The notes under the pieces are model-generated. The model made no database searches. It was not told the DNA's origin and worked only from the letters and a program-made list of their open reading frames with translations. A stretch of 64,000 nucleotides of DNA from Muraenolepis orangiensis (taxonomy: Eukaryota > Chordata > Actinopteri > Gadiformes > Muraenolepididae), in NCBI GenBank assembly GCA_027704905.1, contig CM051019.1, positions 21,655,495 through 21,719,494 on the forward strand. The letters run 5' to 3'. This document shows, in pieces, positions 52,956 through 63,774 of the stretch. Each line of letters begins with the position of its first letter. Positions within the stretch are counted from its first letter, which is position 1. The translations under genes were made by a program, and so were the position numbers.

Positions 52956-53303
52956 CTATCTGAACCACTTCAAAAGAGCAAAGTTGGGTTTGAATGCCCT
53001 GGTAACCAGGGCTCCAACTGGAATGTTCTTGAGAATGCCCCCCTTAGCAAACACTTCTTAAAGCAGATTGTAGTTGTGCTTGAATTCCTCCTCATGCTTG
53101 GCCTGGAACTTCTCTTGGCTCATGTCCACTGAGCCGGGGAACAGCCCGCCCATGAACTGACGGTGAGCTGCACCTGAACTAGTCTGTGACACACTAATGA
53201 GGTTAACTTGTAGCGTGTTATTCAGCCAGCGCAGTAAGTTATAGCGGTTGCATTTTTCATTGTCATTGGGAGGCACAACTACATTGGTGCCATCTTGCAG
53301 CTT
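52956..53303 (-). pseudogene. EB1/MAPRE-like calponin-homology domain, copy 2
   Basis: Same reading as at 22486-22830, including the same in-frame stop after KHNYNLL, so the stop was present before duplication. Only a few substitutions separate the copies (for example CNRYNLLRW after NEK instead of NET). Confidence 0.75.
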
Positions 53304-53965
53304 GGGCCCGGACGTTGCTTCAGGAGTGAACCACCCGGATGTTGCTTCAGGAGTGAACCACCCGGATGTTGCTTCAGGAGTGAACCACCCGGATGTTGCT
53401 TCAGGAGTGAACCACCCGGATGTTGCTTCAGGAGTGAACCACCCGGATGTTGCTTCAGGAGTGAACCACCCGGATGTTGCTTCAGGAGTGAACCACCCGG
53501 ATGTTGCTTCAGGAGTGAACCACCCGGATGTTGCTTCAGGAGTGAACCACCCGGATGTTGCTTCAGGAGTGAACCACCCGGATGTTGCTTCAGGAGTGAA
53601 CCACGCGAGTCCTTGCCGACCGAGATTGTGCCTCCATCGTCGCTCTCGTCAACTTTGATGTTGTCTTCACTGGGCTGAGACGTCTCCTCAGCGAAGACGT
53701 CGACAGCGTTGTATAAATGGACCGGCGGTGCGAAGAGCACATGTCTCTCTTTGGTCACGGAATCGCCCGGGAGACGACCCCCGGCTCCCGTACCGGCAGC
53801 TTCAGCGGTGATAGAAATGATAGAATGAATGCCACTCGGCCTTATTATACATGGTGCCGTGGGGAATGTGGGCGAGGCCCCGTGGATTGGTACATTGCTA
53901 AATGTTTCAGTGCACACGGTGCGTACATGGGACAAGCCCATAAGGCGAAGCCTATAATAGAACAT
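53279..53965 (-). CDS. Uncharacterised frame of repeat X, copy 2 (228 codons)
   Basis: As 22809-23273 but with about 11 units of GSLLKQHPG near the C-terminus. No known domain. Relative to copy 1 it lacks two codons before AEAAGTGAGG and gains nine repeat units, always in multiples of three bases. No signal peptide or membrane segment is obvious. Coding status unproven. Confidence 0.35.
   Translation of the reverse strand: MFYYRLRLMGLSHVRTVCTETFSNVPIHGASPTFPTAPCIIRPSGIHSIISITAEAAGTGAGGRLPGDSVTKERHVLFAPPVHLYNAVDVFAEETSQPSEDNIKVDESDDGGTISVGKDSRGSLLKQHPGGSLLKQHPGGSLLKQHPGGSLLKQHPGGSLLKQHPGGSLLKQHPGGSLLKQHPGGSLLKQHPGGSLLKQHPGGSLLKQHPGGSLLKQRPGPSCKMAPM
53310..53604. repeat. 27-bp minisatellite
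   Basis: About 11 copies of CCGGATGTTGCTTCAGGAGT GAACCAC; copy 1 of repeat X has two units at 22850-22892. The unit encodes nine residues on the minus strand. Confidence 0.95.
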
Positions 53966-54792
53966 TTTGTTGGCAATGGCTAACTAGACAGTGTTGAAAT
54001 GCTGTTAAGGGAGCGGGCATGCAGCTGTTGGTCTACAACAAATAGGCCGACCCCGATTTACACATCCTGTTGCCGTCCCCACACCTTTTTCCTCGTTTAC
54101 CCCAGCTAGTTTTTGACTGTCTTTCCATCCTGTGGGCAGTCCTAGAAAGAGATAAATACTGGGAGCTCTCAGTATTGCGTTGGACTTCCCTATCCTCTCC
54201 ACTATGGCAGCTCCACATGGCAGCTGCACATTCAACAGATGTTCATACCATCTATCAGTCACTTTGCGGTCCTTTTTTGTTCATTTTTTTATTTTTATTG
54301 TATATTTTTATGGTATTGTTTTTTGAGAATTATACTGCGGGAGGGAATGGGGAGCAAGCATTTTAATGTACTTGTTACAAATGGCAAATAAATATCTTGT
54401 ATCCTTATCCTGTCATTGTTGCTTGTTTGCCTGCCTCTTCCGCGGGAGGGGAGAACATCCAGATACCTGATGGCATGCGTAGAGGATTCCGCATGGATAA
54501 GCCAACAAGAACCACACAGACAGTGCCCGTCTCAAGTGTACCCCCCACCAATCATGTACAAGCAGTTAGGCGTTTGTTGGCAAATAGATACTGTAATCCC
54601 AGCATATAGCAGGCATAGACATCACTAGTCACCAGATTTCCACCAGAGAAGCCAGGCGAACAGTTCTTGTTTATGAACTGTGCAGTAGCATCACTACAGG
54701 GCAGGGGATTTGTTTGGCATCGTAATTCACCGCAGGCAGGCTTCGACTGGGACAGTCTTTTTTTCGGTTTTTCCCACTTTTTCTGTAAACGA

Positions 54793-54976
54793 CTATCTGA
54801 ACCACTTCAAGAGGGTTTGAATGCCCTGGTAACCAGGGCTCCAACTGGTCTTGATAATGGTCCTCTAAGCAAACACTTCTTTAAGCAGATTGTAGTTGTG
54901 CTTGAATTCCTCCTCATGCTTAGCCTGGAACAGCTGGAACAGCCAACCCATGAACTGACAGTTTGATGCACCTGAA
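54793..54976 (-). pseudogene. EB1-like fragment, third copy
   Basis: Reads FQAKHEEEFKHNYNL, CLLRGP and VGALVTRAFKPS-like sequence, with internal deletions (the FMGGLFPGS block is shortened). It ends at the 'CGGGTCCGGAGTG' repeat. Confidence 0.65.
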
Positions 54977-55262
54977 CGGGTCCGGAGTGACACGGTAACG
55001 TGCAAAACAAAACAGTACAGACAAGGCAAAACAATAAGTCCTGTGCAAATTTAGCATTTAAAAATATAAGTCTGAATATAAATATTGGTCTGTATGTGTG
55101 GGTGTATGAGGGCTGGGTCCGGTGGGGGGGGGGTCGGGGGGAGCCTCCTGCTGGAGGGGAGAGGGGCAGAGAGACTGGGGCCTGGGTGAGAGGGGTCCAA
55201 ATGTTCAATGAGCGGACCAAGTCCAGTGCAAATTTAGCATTTTAATCTAAATCTAATCTACT
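54976..55262 (+). repeat. Dispersed repeat shared with 862-1060
   Basis: Shares 'CGGGTCCGGAGTGACACGG' and 'AAGTCCTGTGCAAATTT' blocks with 862-1060 and repeats the 'GTCCAGTGCAAATTTAGCAT' block at 55213. Between them is a G-rich stretch at 55115-55190. Confidence 0.65.
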
Positions 55263-55550
55263 AAATATGAGGCATATTGGTGGTATACATCTAGACAAGG
55301 TAAGGTGAAAGTTAGAATGAAGGTACATTTAAAGACAAGTAACTACAGTACAACATTAATCAAACAAATATATGTTTAAAATCACATGAACTATCTTGTG
55401 GCCGCCATAGAGCCAGTCAAACTTTGACCATCATATTGGTGACTTTTGTTTTATCGTACAACCATTTTCTCAAGGCAGAGACCTGTGTAGCTGTTAAACA
55501 GACTAAAGTAAAAAGTAAGCACTGATTCATGTACATACCACATATTCCTG
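55263..55550. other. No feature recognised
   Basis: AT-rich sequence, probably intron or 3' flank of the SAMD3-like pseudogene. Confidence 0.4.
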
Positions 55551-56639
55551 CACATGGTTTTGTGGATCTTCACCCATTTAGATCCAGACTCCCTTCATGA
55601 GACACTCTGGTCCAGCATCACACTGAAAGGACATTTTCTTGATTAGCATCTAAAATCAGCCCTTGTGCTTTTATTTTACTGGTGTAAACTGTCATATGGG
55701 TACATGGACAAATACATGACAGTAAATATGTAAATAAAGGAAAGGTTAAACCTGAGACAAAAAGATGCACAAACAGTGGAAGATGCAACAAATGCATTCA
55801 ACGCCTCACTGGCTTTCAGTACAATTTGTATGCCACCCCTGCCAATAAATTATGATTTACAATTATAAAATACAATTACCTTTCCACAATTCCAAAAAAT
55901 CGTAATATAAAAAAACCCCATTGTCTTATGTTTCTAGGTTTTTAATGACTGTTGGACTCCTGTATCACATACATTAGCCATTTGTGCAATGATTGTTTTG
56001 AGCCGATCCCCTAGCCGCCCTCTTTTCGAATAGCCTCGTCAGGTTGTAGGAGTCGAGGTCCAGCTGAGACAGGAACTTAGATTGAAGTGGAACGGTGGTG
56101 ATTCTCTTGAATTCAGCGTTAATCTGTAAACAGGTTAAAAGGCCTAAGACCAGAACAGAGGGAGATAAAGCACAGAAGAATATACAATCAGGCATATTAG
56201 CAGTTTGCCAGTGTACCCAAGACTTCTTTTATCAACAGCAAATACAAGATAAAAAACCCCAACAAGATCAGCCTTACCTCTGTTACGTGCCTCCACTATC
56301 GGATGGTATAAAGGGGTAGGAGGACGCAACAGCCTGCCTATATATACACTGTTAAATCATCTGATTACAAGGTTGGTGGACACAAGGGTTTATTGCCTGG
56401 CACACAAATAACAATAATCCAGTTTACAACCACACTTCTATCAAACAGCAACGGCTAACAAAAAGGGAGGAGAAGGACCGAGTGAACGGTGCCATACACA
56501 AAAGAAAACCCCTGAACTTCCCTACAACCTCTACTCTACCAAACTATACCCCTATTGAATCTATCAACTATCCAGGAACCTAAACTGTCTGCTACATAGA
56601 AAACAGGGTGACACACGTTCACTGCTTACCTGTGGTTTG

Positions 56640-57051
56640 CCGTGTACTTTGGGGATTGGCTGGGAAAATACAAAGTCTACAGGTGGTGATTTATAGACAG
56701 ATGTTACTACAACACTGCTTAGCTCAACAGATAGGACTTCGATATTATGGTCATCTGACATATCTGTATCTTCTATAGCTGAGCCTGTTTTTACAAATAT
56801 AGCACTGCCGTACTGCCGGTGAGGTCGCTCAATGGCCAGGACCATTCCTGGTATGGTGGGGCGGTTGTTTTCACTCCCTCTGTGCGTCTCTTGCAAGCAG
56901 AGGACGTCCAGTGTTGCTTGCTGCATAAGTCGGCTAAGATGGTTTGTTTTGCAGAGGAGAACCCTTCAATGTTCACAGATATGACTGTCAATGCCGGTCT
57001 TGAGGAGGTCCCTCGTTTACGACATCGACCTTTGTGTCTATCTCCAGGCAT
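56640..57051 (-). pseudogene. LINE endonuclease N-terminal half (inverted)
   Basis: Reads MPGDRHKGRCRKRGT, LTVISVNIEGFSSAKQTILA, LDVLCLQETHRG (endonuclease LQE motif), ERPHRQYGSAIFVKTGSA and VVVTSVYKSPPVDFVFSQP. A frameshift separates the first and second blocks. The continuation PPQIIIGDFNSHS is on the opposite strand at 57250. Confidence 0.8.
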
Positions 57052-57221
57052 GATGTTTTCTCTTGGTGTTCTGTGGCATGCTTGCAGCTTTCAGCGTAGC
57101 GTAGCTGTAGCGTAGCTTGTGGCTGTTTTGTAGCTTGTAACTGTTGCTTGTAGTGGTGATAGGATTAGCAGTATCTAGTTGATCTAGTTGATCTTGTCGA
57201 TCTCGTCAATACTCCCAGGGC

Positions 57222-59277
57222 CGCGACGTGGACGCTCCTTTCACGATCCCTCCACAGATCATTATTGGTGACTTCAACAGCCACAGTACCCAGTGGGGCT
57301 ACCCTGAAATGAACAAGGATGGAGAAGCAGTAGAGGACTGGATGGATACTAACCAACTAAGTCTGATCCATGACCCCAAGCTACCACACTCGTTTTTCAG
57401 TGCTCGCTGGAAACGTGGCTACAACCCAGATCTCACCATGGTCACAAGTAACATCGCTGGACTGTGTAAAAAGACTGTGCTGGACCCTATTCCATCAAGC
57501 CAACACCGTCCCATTGGGATCCTAATCAATGCGGCTGTAGTCCCAACCATCGTGCCCTTTAAAAGGCGCTTCAACTACAAGAAAGCAGACTGGAAAGGTT
57601 TCACCAACGAGCTGGAAGAAAAGATCAAAAATATAATACCAGTTAGCAAGAACTACGACCAATTTGCTAACCTGGTGCTGAAAACTGCTCGGAAACATAT
57701 CCCACGAGGCTGTAGAGTTGAATATATACCAGGACTTTCAAAGGACTGTGCAGGACTGGGAAAGATCCATCCGCTCCCAAGAACTTCAGACCAATCTCAC
57801 TTTTGAGCCACACCTACAAGCTCTTTGAGCGTCTGATCCTCAACAGAATTGGTACCTTTGTTGACGAACACCTCATCCCTGAACAAGCAGGTTTCCGCCC
57901 TCGCAAGTCGACAACTAGCCAAGTACTCAACCTCACCCAGTACATCGAAGACGGATATGAGGAAGGGATGGTAACTGGTGTGGTGTTTGTCGACCTCTCA
58001 GCTGCCTGACAGTCAACCACAGACGTCTCCTCAGCAAGATCCTGGAGACCACAAGAAACACACCGTCTGATAGAGTTGATTGAAAGCATGCTTGAAAATA
58101 GGCACTTCTCGTTGATCTAGGAGGAAAGAAAAGCAGGTGGCTAAGACTCAGGAATGGCCTCCCACAGGGAAGTGTGCTTGCACCACTTCTCTTTAACATC
58201 TACACCAACGACCAACCAAAAAGTGCAGACACCCGCCGCTTCATCTATGCAGATGATCTTGGCATAGGTGCACAAGCCACTGATTTCAAAGTTGTGGAAG
58301 ACAGACTCTCCAACGCTCTGGCAGAGCTAACACCTTACTATGAAGAGAACCACCTACGTGCAAACCCATCTAAGACACAGGTGTGTGCCTTCCACCTGAG
58401 AAACCGTGAAGCCAAGCGCCAACTGAAGGTCAGCTGGTCAGGAACCTCCCTTGAACACTGAGCACCCAGTCTATCTAGGGGTAACCCTGGACAGATGCCT
58501 CTCTTTTAAGACCCACACTGAGAAGACCAAGTGCAAAGTGAGTGCGAGGAACAACATAATCCGCAAGCTCACTGGCACAACCTGGACACAGACTCTGAAG
58601 TCAACCGCACTAGCCCTCTGCTACTCGGCTGCCGAGTATGCCTGCCCAGTATGGGAGCGAGCTGCCCATGCCAAGAAGTTGGATCCCGCCCTCAATGCTA
58701 GCTGCCGCCTTATCACAGGCTGCCTGAAATCAACACCTACAGACCGTCTGTACATCCTGGCAGGCATAGCCCCACCAGAGATACGACGAAATGCAGCAAG
58801 CAAGAAAGAGCGCCAACAACAGTCTACTGACCAAAGACATCCTCTCTTCGGCCATGTGCCAGCCAAAAGCCGCCTTAAATCCAGGAAATGTTTCCTGAAG
58901 AGCGTCCCACCCCTCGGAACACCGAGGCACAAGCAGTGAAAGTCACTCGGTGGGAAGAAAGACTTGACAACCTCCCATCAGCAACAACAATGGAGCTAAA
59001 GGCGAGCGAGGCACTGCCCCCTGGAGCAGACACCAACTACGCAGTGTGGAAATGCCTAAACAGAATAAGATCTGGTGTTGGACGTGCAAAAGCCACTCCC
59101 GCCAAATGGGGATACCTAAATGACGGGGACGTTGTGTGTGACTGCGGCATTGAACCACAAACCATGCAGCACCTCCTGATATGCCCCCTGCTGGCGCAAC
59201 CCTGCACAGCATCGGACTTGGCAGAGTTTAATGAGAAGGGACAGCAATGTGTTCAGCTGTGGCTGAACCACATCTAG
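57222..59277 (+). pseudogene. LINE endonuclease C-terminus and reverse transcriptase, decayed
   Basis: PPQIIIGDFNSHSTQWGYPE and ARWKRGYNPDLTMVTSNIAG complete the endonuclease. Then FERLILNRIGTFVDEHLIPE, QAGFRPRKSTTSQVLNLTQY, GVVFVDLSAA (stop in place of the next residues), LAPLLFNIYTNDQPKSADTR, FIYADDLGIGAQATDFKVVE (catalytic YADD), YLGVTLDRCLSFKTH and a cysteine/histidine end CDCGIEPQTMQHLLICPLL. Similar to Jockey/I-group elements. A deletion at about 57780 removes the first reverse transcriptase blocks, and several frameshifts follow. Confidence 0.8.
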
Positions 59278-60099
59278 CCAAGCCTTGTAACTGACTGTCT
59301 TGTGGACACGATAAGAAGAAGACTGCTTACCTAGTGTGTATATACATGGAGTTGCCTAGGTGCAGTATGTAAACCCATGGGTTTCTTACCTAGCCCTTCT
59401 CCCAGGGAATCAAAATAAAGGGTAAACCAACAGCACTAGGCAACCAAACCAAAAACAGGACTTTACAACTAAACGTCTGGACCAAACAAAAGCTACAATT
59501 GTATAAGCAGTCAATGATTCAATAATTACCAGACCACCTCGCTTCCCCAAAACAGACAGACCAAAAATAATGCAGTGTTTTTATAGGACACAGATCCAGG
59601 TGACGATGATTAAGGGTGATTGCTGGAGGCTGATTGGACAGGACCCATGGAGGGGGAGGGAAGACCAGGCCACACACCGAGCACCACCTGAAGGAGACAA
59701 AGGATCCAAAACAGGGACAGACGACCCACAGACATGGGGGCCGTAACAACCTCACTAACTTCAAACAGAGCAGGCCACCTTGCCATGAAATCCTCCACCA
59801 TTGGTACATCACAAACAACTTCATGTCTTCTGTGTGCAAAATCTTTTTCCAACTTCCAGTTTCACAAGCTCTCTGTTGTTCCTCTTCTTTACATCTAAGA
59901 GTAGAGCTTTCTGTATGGCCTCCAAACCCTCCTTGGTTTCTGCTGATAGGTAGGTGGGGCAAAAATTCACCTCTGCTCTCCTTGCCTTTTTGACACCAAA
60001 GGCTGCAATTCGCTTTCCTGCAGGTTTGTTTTTTTATGGAGTTCAGTCACCTCTGGGCAGTCCATAGGTGACAGCTGCGTGCGGTAGTTGGATAGTTAA

Positions 60100-60345
60100 T
60101 ATTTCAAACTGGTCTTCCATCCACAACATCCAGTGCAGGACCCCTTCTCATTTAAACATGGATGAGTCTTGATCACGGTCACCTAGGAAGTCAGTCTCCT
60201 CAGCAGATGGTCTGCTCTGTCCCTTCTTGTACAGAGCAACAGAGTTGTCTGACCAGTCCAGTTTATTGTTCAGATGAACACCCAGGTACTTGTAAGATTT
60301 AACAATCTCAATGTCTTACCCCTGGATGCAGTAGCAGTAAGAGCT
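60100..60345 (-). pseudogene. Rex1-type LINE fragment
   Basis: Reads IVKSYKYLGVHLNNKLDWSD NSVALYKKGQSR, the region after the YADD box of Rex1/Babar elements, in two frames. Both ends truncated. Confidence 0.7.
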
Positions 60346-61480
60346 GAAACTGTAGCTGCTGTCTCGCGACACTCTCCTACGGTCTCGCGACACTCAAACT
60401 GTACTGTACTGTTGCCCCTACTGTTCCGCGGCATTCGGTTCGTGGGAAGTTAGCAAGAAAGACATTCGCCACATTCGTTACACATGTTTTCCTGCCCTGT
60501 ATTCCATTGTGAAATTATAAATAGTGCTGGAACACGACATTAAATGCGGAAAAATAGGCGCTGTTGCATTTAAGTTGGCGTTTCTAAATACAGTCCCTCG
60601 AAAGTTAATAGCCTACTGAAGTGTTATTCGTGTGCTGCAAGTAGAATGTCGGTGAACTGTAAAGCCAGTCATAGCAAACTAATTTTTAATATATATATTT
60701 TGTTCCGATTTCTTTAAACAGAAGTACAAATAATTGAATCAGGTAAAGTGGGAAGTGAGTGAGTTTGGTGTGAGTTTTAAAACTGAGGGCAAATCCTAGT
60801 CAATTTGTGCTTCTTACCTATACCCAAGTATTTGTGCAAATACTAAACATTTACTTCATTGCAAATAGATATTCTACAAGCAAACCTTGATAAGATCACT
60901 GCATGCCTTGAATGTATTGTATTTAGGCAAATGGTATCAGTGGTGTCATCATTTAATTTGTGGCCTTTGACAGCCAGTCTATAACTCAGAGATACAGACT
61001 ACTATCAAAATAGAGAAATTGTTGGGGCGTGTTGGATATCACTTCAATCTTTATTAGATCAGTAAAAAGAGGTTAAAACAGGGTAAAAAGAAACCACAAA
61101 CGCCAAAAAAGTAAAATCTGCAACAGCAAATTAAAAGATGTTAAATTCTCTTAACCCTTTGTAAATAAATCAATAAAAATATATACTTCTAAATAAACAA
61201 ATAAACAAATAAAAACAAAAACTTACCTAATGCAAAAATAAAGCTCACTCTAATAGAGGTCCTGTGGCAAGAACAACCTCTGCCATACCTGGAAAAGTCT
61301 TCATGCTTCCTGAGGATACTGATGGTGACCTTACGAAAAGCAATAATGACATAACTTAGAAATAGCATGACCTGAAATATGATGGCTCATAATAGCATTA
61401 GAAATACCAATACCAAAAATTCCACAAGCAGTTGTAATTAATAATAAAATAAATGTAATTGGAATTCACATTTTCTTACT
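60346..61480. other. No gene recognised
   Basis: A duplicated 'GTCTCGCGACACTC' at 60360-60395; otherwise AT-rich sequence without frames. May be intronic sequence of the SAMD3-like pseudogene. Confidence 0.4.
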
Positions 61481-61487
61481 TCAGGCA

Positions 61488-61575
61488 TCATCGCACAGCA
61501 AATCCAGGTTCAGAAGCCCATCATCCATGTTCCAAGCTGCCTTTATCATTTCTGTTAGTTTGTTGGCCTGATGGT
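61488..61575 (-). other. Possible exon-like block
   Basis: The minus strand reads LCAHHQANKLTEMIKAAWNM DDGLLNLDLLCDDA, which could be a 5' exon of the SAMD3-like pseudogene, with a pyrimidine-rich flank. Not recognised with certainty. Confidence 0.25.
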
Positions 61576-62255
61576 GGGCACACAACGGAAAAATCAAAGA
61601 AAAAAACTCCAACTCTAAAAAGGTGGTATTAGCCATTAACAGTGAATCGCCACATTAAGAGTGAAGTGTTTTTATATGAAATTGTGTTGTCAGGCCCATC
61701 TGTCTTCTTGACATTCCTTATTTGGCTGCATTTGCTTTGAAACATGTTTACATGCAACGTACATATATTCAGATATATGCATGAATACATGCAGATATGC
61801 AATGAAAATATACAACATAATGTCACACTGGAGGGGGTAGGTTGGACCCCGAACGCAGACAACAGACCAGAGAGGGGAGAACAGTAGTTTTATTGTACGC
61901 ACGCACGCACATGGGATGGTCGATGACCAGGGGTCGAAATACCGGGAGGTCGAGGTGCGTCGTACCGACAGGTAGTAGACCGGTGGAAGGTCAGGGACAG
62001 GCGATGGGTCTGGTTACCGGGAGGTCGAGGTGTGTAGTACCGACAGGGTAGTAGACAGCCGGAGCTCCGGAACAGGCGAAGGGTTGAAACAGCGGTCGAG
62101 GTGCGTAGTATCGATCTGATAGTAGGCAGCCAGACGATCAGGACCAGGGAAGAGTTTCACCTGGGGACTGGTAGCGTACATCGAGGGTTACACAAAGTAT
62201 GAACGAGCGACGTCTCCAAATGACGCCACGGTATAAATAGCCCCCAGGTGAGATC

Positions 62256-62729
62256 CAGTGGCGTTGCGCAATATTTCGGGCTCCCCCGCAGGTCGGACCA
62301 TGGGGCCCCGCCCCCTCCCCTAAATCAATAATAGAGTGACATGGGATAGACATCGCGGCCACTTTTTAAAATGTTTATTTTTTCAGGCATCTTTTGTAAA
62401 TAGTATAGGTCAGTAGGAACTCATGTGTACACTGTTGTCGCGATCGTGAAGTCCAACGGGGTGGGTTGTCGCGATCGTGAAGTCCAACGGGGGGGGGGGT
62501 GTCGCGATCGGATCGTGAAGTCCAACGGGGGGGGGGGGGGGGGAGATTGTCGCGATCGTGAAGTCCGATGGTAGGGTGGTGGTCCGGGCCGGCATGTATG
62601 CCAGATGGCCAGTCAAACCGTGGTGCCTAGCAACTTAACACGTAGGGGGGGGCCCTGGGGGTGGGGGCCTCCTAAACTCCGGGGCTCCCCCGCACCGCGG
62701 GGTCTGCGGGGGCCTCCGCTACGCCACTG
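62256..62729. mobile_element. hAT MITE with perfect 8-bp target duplication
   Basis: GTGAGATC at 62248-62255 and 62730-62737. Ends CAGTGGCGTTGCGC and GCTACGCCACTG. It contains a G-rich tandem repeat (see next). Confidence 0.92.
62436..62575 (+). repeat. G-rich tandem repeat
   Basis: Four copies of TGTCGCGATCGTGAAGTCCA each followed by a run of 4 to about 19 G. The third copy has an extra GATCG. Confidence 0.92.
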
Positions 62730-62811
62730 GTGAGATCATTGGCAATCCACGGTAATGGTTGGCAGGTCCGTGTGTGTGCGCCGCCAGCGCACGCGGCCTG
62801 GCCACGCCCCT

Positions 62812-63445
62812 GTCAAGTATTTGATACACTGGCGATTTTGCAGGTTTTCCCACTTACAAAGCATGTAGAGGTCTGTAATTTTTATCATAGGTACACTTCA
62901 ACTGTCAGACGGAATCTAAAACAAAAATTAATTTGCATTTTATTGCATGAAATAAGTATTTGATACATCAGAAAAACAGAACTTAATATTTGGTAAAGAA
63001 ACCTTTGTTTGCAATTACAGAGATCAGACGTTTCCTGTAGTTCTTGACCAGGTTTGCACACACTGCAGCAGGGATATTGGCCCACTCCTCCATACAGATC
63101 TTCTCCAGATCCTTCAGGTTTCGGGGCTGTCGCTGGGCAACAGACTTTCAGCTCCCTCCAAAGATTTTCTATTGGGTTCAGGTCTGGAGACTGGCTAGGC
63201 CACTCCAGGACCTTGAGATGCTTCTTACGGAGCCACTCCTTAGTTGCCCTGGCTGTGTGTTTCGGGTCGAAAGACCCAGCCACGACCCATCTTCAATGCT
63301 CTTATTGAGGGAAGGAGGTTGTTGGCCAAGATCTCGCGATACATGGCCCTATCCATCCTCCCCTCAATACGGTAACATGGAAATGGGACATCTTTGGCTT
63401 TAACACCTGCTGGAGTTCCAAGGATGCAGTAGGATGTTTCCACAG
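62812..63445 (-). pseudogene. Tc1-like transposon, 3' part with broken transposase
   Basis: The end CAAGTATTTGATACACTGG at 62814 is a common fish Tc1 terminus. Minus-strand coding: IEGRMDRAMYREILANNLLP, ALKMGRGWVF, then after a frame change DPKHTARATKEWLRKKHLKV and PSQSPDLNPIENLWRELKV (third acidic residue of DDE) and a shifted C-terminus. The 5' two-thirds is missing. Confidence 0.85.
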
Positions 63446-63529
63446 ATACATCCTGCTTGACTTATTTTCATCTGAATGGAGTGCTTCATAGATAGTCTGA
63501 GGGCAGATTGGTATTGACCATTACACATA

Positions 63530-63645
63530 CAGAATGTTTGTGACTGGGTGTTTCTTCCAGACCGGTCCTAGACTTGCCTTTATTTCCTCATCAATGAGAC
63601 CCTCCATTCCAGCTTCACGCAGAATCCTCAGTCCTACTAAGATTT
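63530..63645 (-). other. Possible exon-like block
   Basis: Reads LRILREAGMEGLIDEEIKAS LGPVWKKHP. No family recognised. Confidence 0.2.
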
Positions 63646-63774
63646 ACAAGTTGTTAATTGTATATCCAAAACAGTCTAAAATTAATAGAACGCACAGAGG
63701 CACATTAACTAGAAAAAAAGAACATACCAAAGTAGCCACATACCTGTCCACATTTAATGTCTGTTGTCCTCTGC

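Larger units (their letters stand above)
52902..54790 (-). repeat. Repeat X, copy 2
   Basis: Second copy of 22440-23891, extending further: after the point where hAT-B cuts copy 1, it continues TCACCAGATTTCCACCAGAG to about 54790, where a partial third EB1-like piece begins. A T-rich spacer at 54270-54325 differs from copy 1. Confidence 0.75.
56632..59321 (+). mobile_element. LINE with inverted 5' end and 11-bp target duplication
   Basis: ACTGCTTACCT occurs at 56621-56631 and 59322-59332. The body 57215-59321 is on the plus strand and ends GATAAGAAGA; the 5' part (56632-57180) is on the minus strand. This head-inverted arrangement is the mark of twin priming during target-primed reverse transcription. 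Confidence 0.88.
56281..59748 (+). mobile_element. Solo LTR (about 767 bp) split by a LINE, with 5-bp target duplication
   Basis: ACCTC flanks it at 56276-56280 and 59749-59753. It starts TGTTACGTGCC and ends GGGGGCCGTAACA. TATAAAGGGG and CTATATATA boxes lie near the start. Removing the LTR restores GAG|GTAAGG, a strong splice donor on the minus strand, after LFEVSE. Confidence 0.85.
55555..60024 (-). pseudogene. SAMD3-like family pseudogene, copy 2
   Basis: Blocks on the minus strand, 5' to 3': 59754-60024 (AGKRIAAFGVKKARRAEVNF, ETKEGLEAIQKALLLDVKKR NNRELVK, then after a one-base shift DFAHRRHEVVCDVPMVEDFM ARWPALFEVSE); 55940-56127 (INAEFKRITTVPLQSKFLSQ, LFEKRAAR, a frameshift, DRLKTIIAQM); 55555-55625 (ECLMKGVWI, stop, MGEDPQNHVQEYV). 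The order is that of the fish SAMD3-like family and parallels copy 1 at 47880-49644. A solo LTR sits exactly at the donor after LFEVSE. Broken by two frameshifts, a stop and the LTR. Confidence 0.65.
61821..62815 (-). mobile_element. Gypsy-type solo LTR split by a hAT MITE
   Basis: Plus strand starts TGTCACACTGG and ends CCACGCCCCTGTCA. GGTATAAATAG is at 62230 (plus-strand orientation), and repeated 'GGTCGAGGTGCGT' and 'GTAGTACCGACAGG' blocks lie inside, as in fish Gypsy LTRs. No clear target duplication; the right end touches a Tc1 element. Net length about 513 bases. Confidence 0.6.
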
